NCBI GenBank assembly: GCA_963708455.1
Contig: CAVPSQ010000010.1
Location: forward strand, 310,001-374,000
DNA: 64,000 bases
From: CAIMUS01 sp963708455
GTDB taxonomy: Bacteria > Pseudomonadota > Gammaproteobacteria > Competibacterales > Competibacteraceae
Direction: 5' to 3'
Shown here: piece after piece, positions 56,201 through 64,000 of the stretch
How positions within the stretch are numbered: position 1 is the stretch's first letter
Layout: every line of letters begins with the position of its first letter
The notes under the pieces: model-generated
The model's input: the letters and a program-made list of their open reading frames with translations, nothing else
The model's database searches: none
Told to the model about the DNA's origin: nothing
Made by a program: the position numbers and the translations under genes

Positions 56201-58831
56201 GACCAATTGACTGGACGGTGTCAGCGTCACCGCCGTGTTGGCCGGCTCGCAACCATTGAATACTTCAATCGAATTGGAACGAGACGATAGATTGCCGGCC
56301 TTATCCACCGCCGCAACTGCATACCGGTGAGTCGCGCCCACCGCCACGGCGGCATCGGTATAAGTTAACCCGTCGCTGTCGGCGATCGCCTGGTCGTCCC
56401 GATAGACCGTGTAACTCTCAACGCCGGCCAGAGTATCGGTGGCAGCGTTCCAGCTTAACCGCACTACGCCCTGGGGAGTGGGCGCGCCGCGCAATCCCGT
56501 CGGGGTCGTTGGCACAGTGCCGTCGACGATGAGTGTCGTGTTAGCCGCCACGGTGGCATGCTGCGTTTCTTGGTGATCTTCATCGGCGACCCGGACTTCG
56601 AGGGGATAGACGCCTTCCGCCAGTACTGCATCCTGCAGTGTCGTATTCACCTGGAGCGTGGCCAAACCGCTGTTCCCACCAGCCAGCGTCAGCGTAGCCT
56701 GTGGAAATGCGCCGACTGGGGCGCCGGCATAGCTCAGCGTGAAGGTGGTGGGCACGCAAGCCGCGCTGTCCTGATTATCGACCGTGACAGTGTAATCAAC
56801 CACAGCGCCTTGCCGCGGCACAGCCTGGTCGGCTGGCTTCAGCGTCACTCGGGGGTTGGCGGCGATGCATTGATTTAAAGTGGAATCGTCACTCTTTACG
56901 ATGATGGACAGGGAAAACGGCGAGACGTTACCGACCCCGTCGGTCGCGGTGACTTTATAGTGATAGATTGTGCCGGCTGTGATGGCGGTATCGATGTAGC
57001 TGGGAACGGTGGTCTGTTGCAGCAGGACGTCGTCGCGGTAGACGGTATAACTGTGGACGCCAGTCAAGGCGTCCATGGCGGCGTTCCAGCTCAACTGGAT
57101 GCCCTGAGAACTGGTGAAGCCTTGCAAACCCGTCGGGGTAGTCGGCCGCTCGCCATCGATGACCAGCGTGGTACTGGCTGTACCGGGCGCCGAGTGAATC
57201 GGGCTGACGCCGTCGCCGTCAGCGGCCTGTACTTGCAGGGGATAGGTGTTGGAAGCGAATCCCGCCGTAGCGATCTGCAGCGTCGCCGAACCGCTTGCGC
57301 CAGGTTGTAATGACAGCGAATTCGGGATCAGGGTGCCGCCGCCGGTACCGATGTAGCTCAAATAGAATGTCGTTGCCGCGCAACCGGCGCTGTCCTCGTT
57401 ATTCACGGTGACACTGTAGCTAAGCGCAGCGCCCGGCTGGACGGCCTGACTGGAGGACGGTGCCAGCGTCAGCGTCGGATTCTGGGCGGTGCAGAGCTTG
57501 ATATTTACCGTAGCATGATTGTCAGTGTGGCTGACCTGAGTGACCTCGATACCGCTGGCGTTATCGGTGAATCTGTCGGTATCGGCCAGAGAAGTGATGA
57601 AGGCCGTGGGATAGTAGCCGCTGCCCTGATAGTGGTGGATATTGACGCCGCGGGTATAAACGCTCAACAGGCTGTCGTCATAGCCGCTCGGCTGCCGATA
57701 GGACAGATAGTAGAAACCCTGATTGTCCGGCTTTGCCAGCTTGAGGATGCGTGCATCGGTGGGAGGTGTGGCGTCCAGCACGGCGATGTCGTAAGTGCCG
57801 CTCTGGGTCACGGTGACGATGCTGCCCGAGTAGTTGGCATACCAGTTCATTTGATCCACATGGGGGGCGTTGAACAGATGCCAGTCCAGTGAGCTGCCCA
57901 TCGGATCCGAATAATCGCCATAAATCTGGTTGATAACACCGTCGTTGTCGGTGTCGGTGCCAGCATGCGCCAGGTTCAGGTTATGCCCCAGTTCATGCGC
58001 ATACACGATGCCCGAGTCACCGTCAGCGATCCAGGCGCGGCAAAAGGAACTGGGATCGCAACCGATCGTGGCAATACCGGCCCAGCCGCATCTGGGCAAC
58101 TGGGTATAGTGGGGCAGCACGAAAACCCGATGCTGATAGCGTGACAGGTCGATAGTCTGTGCGGCTGCCGCCTCGGCAGCGTCTGCCCAGTGTTGGTAGT
58201 TGCAGTTCTGGGCCGCGTAGTCATCGATGGTAAAGGGGCCATAGACATCGGCCTTGCCATCGTTGTTACTGTCCGCCACAAAGTGGAATTGGCCGAGCGA
58301 GGCTTTGCTGTACAGTTCGGCCACTGAACGCGTGCCGGTGTACATCAGGGAGGTGATCTGGTCGAGCGTATAGCGGGTGGAGGCTTTGGCATCTTGCAGA
58401 TCGACCAGCAGCACGATCGTACGCCGCTCAGGATCGAGCGGCGGCGACGCGGCGCCTGTACCACTAGCGGGAGGAGAGTTGGCGCTGCCATCCGCCGTCA
58501 AGGCATCCACGCTGAGTTGGTGGCCTTTGCCGTGTCCCTTGATGGTCACCTGTTGACCTGTGCGCAGCGATTTTTTGGGCGCGTCCTTGAAGTCCAGTTC
58601 ATGGATGCGGTTGTTGTGATGCTCGCGGATAAAGTAAGCCGGCTTGGCCTGGTTGTGCTTGAAATCCTCGACGATCACCATCTCCAGCGTGCCGGTCACG
58701 GTGACCGCTGCGGCGGATTCTTTCTCAGTCTGATCCTGAGCGCCGACGGTGGCGCTCACCAACAAGAGCAATGCTGCTCCGGCAACCCCGGCTGCGCCAG
58801 TTAACCACTGTTTGACTAAAGAACTGTTCAC
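53208..58831 (-). CDS. Giant secreted M11-like metallopeptidase 3 with seven Ig-FN3 repeat units (single-base frameshift near 3' end)
   Basis: About 1874 residues. GTG 58831 is preceded by GAGGTATCACG; the longer open frame upstream runs through repeat hairpins and is not coding. Signal peptide to VGAQD, the shared N-terminal domain, then HELGHNLNLAHAG from H279 with DPMGSS. After about residue 480, seven tandem units of about 195 residues each follow. Each unit is a NEW3/Ig-like half (NPTVTLTPS...YTVTVSNQD..C..TTFTLSY) plus a fibronectin type III half (TTPTGLQG...LSGVxxYTVYRDG). The last unit breaks at about 53381 where one C is missing (GGGCTGCAG for GGGCCTGCAG). Repaired, it continues QGYTVYRNNVVIGE to the stop at 53208. 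Confidence 0.85.
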
Positions 58832-58871
58832 CGTGATACCTCTTCGCTGGACCGAATTATTACAACTGCCC

Positions 58872-58973
58872 CCTGGGAGCGCCGGCGTCCCCGCCGGCCT
58901 TCTGCCCTGGGAGCGCCGGCGTCCTCGCCGGCCTTCTTCCCTGGGAGCGCCGGCGTCCTCGCCGGCCTCCTGC
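58872..58973. repeat. Three tandem copies of a 34-bp REP hairpin unit
   Basis: Units starting at 58872, 58906 and 58940 each contain CCTGGGAGCGCCGGCG followed by TCC(C/T)CGCCGGC. The hairpin GCCGGCG-TCCT-CGCCGGC is the same as in the REP pairs at 10717 and 48679. They lie 40 bp upstream of the peptidase gene start, in its 5' region, and artificially lengthen its open frame. Confidence 0.85.
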
Positions 58974-59074
58974 AAACACCACGTCGAGTTACGGTGCGCC
59001 CGCCAGATTGCTGCTAGCTTCAGGCTTGGCGGAAGGGCGCACCGAACCCAACCTGCAAGGCTCCTCACTCCTCA

Positions 59075-61615
59075 TCAGGGCGCCACTGGCGGCAGGATAT
59101 TGACCCGATAATCCTCCACCTCACCGTCATTCGATAGGCCCCAGGGCTGCTCCACCGTGGGTATCGCCAAATCGGGTACCGTGCTGATCCGACAGCGCAG
59201 GTAGGTGTTGCCTGGCACGCTGTCGGCCGGCACCTCGAAACCGATGGGGTTCAACAGTCCCTGGAACGGGCCTGTCACCGTCGTCGCCACGATCCGCTCG
59301 GGGTCATCCTCGACAAACGCACAAGGGCTGCTAGGTGTGGGACAGGCAGTACCGAACTTGCCGTCTCCATTGAAATCGATCCAACAGTACAGCCTGGCCG
59401 ACACACCATCCAAGGGGTGGGTTACTGTCACGTTCAGCATCCCCTCCTGGCCTGCGGTGAACTGGAGCATCGACTGACCGGGCGGGAGCACGACGCCGTC
59501 TTCATCGTCGTAACCATACACCTGGTCTGCATCATCGCCGTCAGCGGCTTCGTTCGGGAACGCTTCCGGCTCCGGATCTACCTTTTCTCCTAACATCAAA
59601 CCGCCGTTCTGATTGTTCTCGCCGGCGATCACTGCAGCCGCGCCCATGTTGCTATCCAGCGTCAGATAGGGTGGATCGGGCGCATCGCCCCGGTCTATCA
59701 GAGGGGATCGGGTTTGCAACTGATGATCTTCCACTTCACCGTCCCGCGCCGGTCCAGTCGGTTGCGACACTTCCTCCTGCACGGTGCCGACCCGGCAGCG
59801 CAAGAAAACGACAGACGGACTTTCGGCAGACACGCTGAATAACGCCTGAATGGGATACCCCGTCCCGGCCAGCGTGTTGAGGGTCGAACCCGGCACTGTC
59901 TTATCCACGACCTTCTCATAACCGTCGAATTGACCGTTGCTGTCGAAGTCGATCCAGCAGACCACGAAGGCAGGCACAGGCAACGGATTGGTTACATTCA
60001 ACTTGAATGTGCCATTGCCTCCACGGGGAAGGGACACGGTAGTGAGAAGCCCGTCTTCATCATTGGTCGCACCGTTGAAATTGTCACCGATAGCCGCTCC
60101 ACTCGGCTGGCCATCCCATTCGGCGTCGACAATCTTGCCCAGCACCAGTCCACTGCCCAGGACATGAGACGGACCGTTGTTTTGCTTCAGAGTGGGATAA
60201 CTCAGAGAACCTGATATCCCATCCGGCGCATCGCCCCAATCGAGCTGTTGTGGAGGCGTGTTGATCTGTACCGGATAATCTTCCACCTCGCCATCCGGCG
60301 CCGTGCCGAGTGGCGACGGTTGACCGCTGGTCATGGACAGGGCGGTGCTGATCCGACAGCGTAGATAGGTGCTGTCCGGGGCATTCGTCGGCACGATTCC
60401 GAAGTCCAGCTCTTTCAAGCCATTGATCGTGCCCGGAGCCACGGGGGTGGTCCTGATCGGCGCGTTGGTGAAGCTCCCGGCGCCGTTAAGGTCGAGCCAG
60501 CAGGCCAGGGTGGCTTCCTTGGCCGTGGATTCCCGATGATTGACCAGCACCGTGAACCTGGCTGGACCGCCACGACTGAAGGTCAGACTGCTGGGGACGA
60601 TACCGTCTTCGTCACCCTTCACGTAACCATTCTCATCGTCACCGTTCGCCCCGGCCGTGGGCTGGCCATCGGTTTCAGCATCGAACAGGCTGCCCAGCGT
60701 TGGCCGCCGGGCGCTGAACGCATGCCGGGCACCGTTGGCGTGGTAACTGACGCCGTAACTGTCCAGAGCGTCGCCGTAATCGTATACGGTGAAGGGTGCC
60801 CCGCTGATATCGGCACCGGCAGCGATGACCAGCTTGCCGTCGGGAATCAGCATCGCGCCCTTGGGAATCTTTACAGTGCTGGCGTTATTATCCGCCCCGA
60901 CCTTGGTCACAATCGCCGTGCCATTCCAGCCGCAATTACCGGAAGAGTTGATCCGGTCGCCGTGCACGAACAGCACATTACTGGCCGGCACGCCGCCTTG
61001 CAATTGAACGCTCTGAGCTTTGGAGCATTCGAGCGAACCCGTCACGTTGAACAGGAAATAATCGGTAGGGCCGCCGGTAATGATCAGGGGAGCACTGAAC
61101 TTGATTTTACCCTTGACCTTGATGACATTGACACTGCCCGGTCCGGCTGAAACGATCGGCAGCTTGGTCGTGGGGGTCAGATCGCCCTTGATGGTCCGGG
61201 TGGGCGGCAGGGCGCGGACGAAGGCCGCTGCGTTGTTGATATCCGGCACGATCGGCGTCAGATTCGTGGGTGGCATTTTGTTGCCGGTGTGGCTGGTGAT
61301 GGCGAGACAGGGGTTGAACGGGAGGATCGGATCGTAGAAACAATCGCCCAACAGTTGTGAGCCGTCGCCAACCACCGCCTTGATCTTTGGTCCGAAACCC
61401 AACGCTCCGCGCACGATGGACTTGTTGAATTGAAAATCCCTGCCCGTGGTCGAGGCGGCGAAGACGGTAAAATCGCGTGCCGAGCCCAGGATGGTGCCGA
61501 TCGGTGCGGCCTGCGCAGGCGGGGTTAGTAAGGCCGCGCACGCCAGGGTGGCGGCACTTAGCAAACCCGTGCCATATCGGCGCGATGCGGGTGGGTAATC
61601 GTGGAGCTTGTTCAT
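59075..61615 (-). CDS. Secreted choice-of-anchor-A-like protein with three GEVED domains
   Basis: 846 residues. The signal peptide ends near PPAQAAP (about 37). Residues 40-275 resemble the choice-of-anchor A/ice-binding-like adhesin fold (GSARDFTVFAASTTG, INSSGNCGWNGTAIVTK). Then follow three GEVED modules, each opened by DYGDALDSYG, DWGDAPDGISG or DRGDAPDP and closed by DGEVEDY, DGEVEDH or DGEVEDYRV, with DDENGY and EDGIV acidic Ca-binding-like stretches. No catalytic motif. Likely cell-surface or matrix protein. It is flanked on both sides by Ig-FN3 proteins on the same strand, 22 bp after the upstream one. Confidence 0.78.
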   Translation of the reverse strand: MNKLHDYPPASRRYGTGLLSAATLACAALLTPPAQAAPIGTILGSARDFTVFAASTTGRDFQFNKSIVRGALGFGPKIKAVVGDGSQLLGDCFYDPILPFNPCLAITSHTGNKMPPTNLTPIVPDINNAAAFVRALPPTRTIKGDLTPTTKLPIVSAGPGSVNVIKVKGKIKFSAPLIITGGPTDYFLFNVTGSLECSKAQSVQLQGGVPASNVLFVHGDRINSSGNCGWNGTAIVTKVGADNNASTVKIPKGAMLIPDGKLVIAAGADISGAPFTVYDYGDALDSYGVSYHANGARHAFSARRPTLGSLFDAETDGQPTAGANGDDENGYVKGDEDGIVPSSLTFSRGGPARFTVLVNHRESTAKEATLACWLDLNGAGSFTNAPIRTTPVAPGTINGLKELDFGIVPTNAPDSTYLRCRISTALSMTSGQPSPLGTAPDGEVEDYPVQINTPPQQLDWGDAPDGISGSLSYPTLKQNNGPSHVLGSGLVLGKIVDAEWDGQPSGAAIGDNFNGATNDEDGLLTTVSLPRGGNGTFKLNVTNPLPVPAFVVCWIDFDSNGQFDGYEKVVDKTVPGSTLNTLAGTGYPIQALFSVSAESPSVVFLRCRVGTVQEEVSQPTGPARDGEVEDHQLQTRSPLIDRGDAPDPPYLTLDSNMGAAAVIAGENNQNGGLMLGEKVDPEPEAFPNEAADGDDADQVYGYDDEDGVVLPPGQSMLQFTAGQEGMLNVTVTHPLDGVSARLYCWIDFNGDGKFGTACPTPSSPCAFVEDDPERIVATTVTGPFQGLLNPIGFEVPADSVPGNTYLRCRISTVPDLAIPTVEQPWGLSNDGEVEDYRVNILPPVAP

Positions 61616-61637
61616 AACGTTTGTGCCTTGATTGCAG

Positions 61638-64000
61638 TTATTTGGCAGTCACTTTGACTGAAGTACTCTGCGCCGATACATTGCCGAGCATATCCTGGGC
61701 GGCCACTTTGTAGGTGTAACTTGTCCTACTCACCACATTGGTATCGGTATAGGTGGTTGTCGGCTGCAACACTTCAGCAACCTGAGCATTGTTGCGGTAC
61801 ACCAGATAGCTCTGTACTCCGGATTGGGCATCGGTGGCAGGACTCCAGGTCAGGGTGATTTTGCCGGGGCTGGCCGTGCCTGCCAGCCCGGTCGGCGTGG
61901 TCGGCGCCGCGCCGTCCGAGACGAAGGTGACGCTGGCGGTACCGGTGGCGTGGCTCGGGGCAACGCCGTCGGTATCGGCGACATTGACCGTGAGCGCGTA
62001 ATTGCCTGAGGTGGTCGCCTTCGCCTTGAGTATCGCGGTGCCACTCTGGCCGTGAGTCAGCGTTAGCGAAGTCGGGGTCCAGGTACCGCTGACGCCGCTG
62101 GGAGTGCTGCTGAAACTCGGCGTGAAGGTGGTCTGCGGACAGTTGGTTCCATCTTGATTAGTGACGGTCACCGTATAGCTGGCCTCGATGCCTGCCTTCA
62201 CTGCCTGGGTAGTTGGCGTCACCGTCACCAGAGGAAGTGCCGTGGCGCAACCGCTGACCAGAGAGAAGGCCGTGGAAGCCGCCGATACGTTACCGAGATT
62301 GTCCGTAGCCTTGACCGTATATTGATAGGTAGTGCCAAGTGTGGTGGAGTCGGCATAGCTCAGACCGGTCGTCTGTCCCAATTCGCTGTTGTTGCGATAC
62401 ACGGTGTAATACTGAATACCGGAGAGCGTATCCGTGGCGGCAGTCCAGCTCAGCGTGACGTGGCCCTGGGCATCCGATGAGCCTTGCAACCCGGTCGGCG
62501 CGGTCGGCGCCGCGCTGTCGGCGATGAACGTGCCGCTGGCCGTGATCGCATTGTGACTGGGCAGCTTGCCGTCGCCGTCGGTGGCTTTCACCTGAACAGT
62601 GTAGGACGCCGACGAGCTCGAGCTCACCTGCAACGTCGCCGTGCCGCTCTGCCCAACGCCCAACAGCAGCGAGGTCGTCGACCAGGTGCCGGTGGTTCCG
62701 GTGGGCGTGCCGGTATAGCTCAACGTGAAGGTGGTCGCCGGACAGGTGCCGCTGTCCTGATTGCTCACCTGGACCGTGTAGCTGGCATTGACGCCCGCTT
62801 TCACCGCCTGACTGGTTGGAGTCAGCGTCACGACCGGATCCCTGGAAGAGCAGCCGACGAGCAGTTGTATGCTGGTGGACTGCGCCGACATATTGCCGGC
62901 CGTGTCGACCGCTGCGACGGTATAGGTATAGGTGACGCCCGGCGTCGCCGTGGTGTCGGTATAGGTAGTGACCGGACCGCTGGTCTGCCCCAGCGGGGTG
63001 CTGCTGCCGTTGCGGTAGACGTTGTAATACTGGATGCCCGAGGCATCGGTGGACGCGGTCCAGTTCAGTGTCACCACACCCTGCTCGGTGGAGGAACCGC
63101 TCAGCCCGGTCGGCGTGGTCGGCGCCGTGGCGTCGCCGATGAAGGTGGCACTGCCGGTAATAGCGGTGTGGGTCGGCGCTTTGCCATCGCTGTCGGTGGC
63201 CTTCGCCGAGACAGTGTAAGTACCGGTCTGGGTGGTTTTCGTACCGAGCGTCGTGGTGCCACTCTGGCCGGGGCCTAATTGCAGCGACGTGGTCGCCAAG
63301 GTCGCAGTGACTCTGCTGCTACTGGTCGTGGTCGAGAGCGTGAAGGTCGTCGCCGCGCAGGCACCGGTGTCCTTATTGGCCACCGTGACCGTGTAGTTGG
63401 CAATCACGTTCAGCTTCGCCCCCAGCGGGTTCGGCGTCAGCGTCACCGTGGGATTGTTGGGGGCGCATACCGTGGCTACCGGGAACGAGGCCGATGGCGC
63501 CGAGACATTGCCGGCCCGGTCGACCGCCGCCACCGTGTAGTTCAGCGTTCCACCCAGGGGAGGGGTGGGGTCGGTATAGGTGGTGAGAGGACCAATGGTC
63601 TGACCGATGTAGCCGCCGTTGCGGTAGACCGTGTACTTGTCTACCCCCGCCAGGTTGTCGGTGGAGGCGGTCCAGCTCAGCACAACCCGGTTCTGGGTGT
63701 CGAGTGCGCCTTGCAGAATCGTCGGGATCGTCGGCGCCGTGCCGTCGACTATGAGCGTAGCGCTGCCCACCGCGGCGGCGGCAAGGTTCAGCTCACCGCC
63801 ATCGCTGTCGGCGGCCTGTACCTGCAGGGTGAAACTGCCGGTGGCTGTGGTATTCACCTGGAGCGTCGCGCTGCCGCTCTGGCCGGCATTCAACTGCAGT
63901 GAATTCGGCGTCAGCGAACCGCCCAGCGTGCCATTGTAGTTCAGGGTGAAGGTGGTCGGATCGCAGACCGGACTGTCCCCGTTGGTCACGGTCACGGTGT
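61638..64000 (-). CDS. C-terminal part of a large Ig-FN3 repeat protein (5' end outside window)
   Basis: At least 785 residues, ending in VTAK at 61638. Four repeat units are visible, each pairing an Ig-like half (YTVTVANKD..C..TTFTL) with an FN3 half (TTPTGLSGSSTEQGVVTLNWTASTD, IQYYNVYRNGS). These are the same units as in the peptidase at 53208, with close matching of the linkers. Whether the missing N-terminus is another M11-like peptidase or an adhesin cannot be seen. The stop is 22 bp upstream of the next gene, so cotranscription is likely. Confidence 0.85.
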   Translation of the reverse strand, partial: TVTVTNGDSPVCDPTTFTLNYNGTLGGSLTPNSLQLNAGQSGSATLQVNTTATGSFTLQVQAADSDGGELNLAAAAVGSATLIVDGTAPTIPTILQGALDTQNRVVLSWTASTDNLAGVDKYTVYRNGGYIGQTIGPLTTYTDPTPPLGGTLNYTVAAVDRAGNVSAPSASFPVATVCAPNNPTVTLTPNPLGAKLNVIANYTVTVANKDTGACAATTFTLSTTTSSSRVTATLATTSLQLGPGQSGTTTLGTKTTQTGTYTVSAKATDSDGKAPTHTAITGSATFIGDATAPTTPTGLSGSSTEQGVVTLNWTASTDASGIQYYNVYRNGSSTPLGQTSGPVTTYTDTTATPGVTYTYTVAAVDTAGNMSAQSTSIQLLVGCSSRDPVVTLTPTSQAVKAGVNASYTVQVSNQDSGTCPATTFTLSYTGTPTGTTGTWSTTSLLLGVGQSGTATLQVSSSSSASYTVQVKATDGDGKLPSHNAITASGTFIADSAAPTAPTGLQGSSDAQGHVTLSWTAATDTLSGIQYYTVYRNNSELGQTTGLSYADSTTLGTTYQYTVKATDNLGNVSAASTAFSLVSGCATALPLVTVTPTTQAVKAGIEASYTVTVTNQDGTNCPQTTFTPSFSSTPSGVSGTWTPTSLTLTHGQSGTAILKAKATTSGNYALTVNVADTDGVAPSHATGTASVTFVSDGAAPTTPTGLAGTASPGKITLTWSPATDAQSGVQSYLVYRNNAQVAEVLQPTTTYTDTNVVSRTSYTYKVAAQDMLGNVSAQSTSVKVTAK

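Noticed and set aside
58872..58973. Three 34-bp repeats as a CRISPR array
   Set aside because: Repeats are directly adjacent with no spacers, internally palindromic and match REP elements elsewhere; no cas genes.
58832..59068. N-terminal extension of the giant peptidase to 59068
   Set aside because: The extension is translated REP repeat (GEDAGAPREEG type), whereas GTG 58831 has a ribosome site and leads straight into a signal peptide.

Overview
The window is a GC-rich gammaproteobacterial chromosome segment. The housekeeping genes (smc, queF, erpA, ptsP, uvrC, pyrD, fbp, aroE, hemB, pyk, a Do-family protease), the GC-rich codon use and the abundance of c-di-GMP proteins fit an uncultivated gammaproteobacterium. 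A relative of the Competibacter/Contendobacter group is my guess from gene style, not a demonstrated placement.

Layout. (1) 1-3971: smc (runs off the left edge, minus strand) divergent from queF. (2) 3972-12138: an AT-richer accessory island. It holds a RelB/RelE-like toxin-antitoxin pair, remnants of a parE-like and an integrase-like gene next to a 100-bp palindromic element, an IS630-type MITE, and three integron attC sites (6668-6727, 8771-8833, 9111-9178). No integron integrase is visible. The cassettes carry an unknown PLD-like/coiled-coil protein, a complete type II restriction-modification pair, a nearly non-coding cassette and an orphan Eco57I-like methyltransferase. The island ends in a REP-pair element and a complete IS630-family insertion whose TA target lies in the stop codon of the next gene. 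(3) 12135-43 kb: core metabolism and envelope genes, including a TVP38-oxidoreductase fusion, two EamA transporters, a cytochrome c', a SUMF1-type protein, a sulfotransferase of foreign composition and two GGDEF/EAL proteins. (4) 42.6-64 kb: an exported-protease and adhesin-like region. It has a DegP-like protease, three paralogous M11-like zinc metallopeptidases of 1.3-1.9 thousand residues with DNRLRE-type or Ig/fibronectin repeats, one free-standing copy of their N-terminal domain, a choice-of-anchor/GEVED protein and the C-terminal end of another giant Ig/FN3 protein.

How the genes work together. The island is a plausible anti-phage and plasmid-addiction cluster built by cassette capture and then eroded by small transposable repeats. 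The 44-64 kb genes look like a paralogous secretome for attacking or binding extracellular polymers, expanded by local duplication with shared 3' hairpins. Five apparent reading-frame breaks were seen. Four are single-base indels in short homopolymers of otherwise intact genes (smc, a lipoprotein, the sulfotransferase, the 1874-residue peptidase) and may be sequence errors. The fifth, in the IS630 transposase, looks like normal -1 programmed frameshifting.
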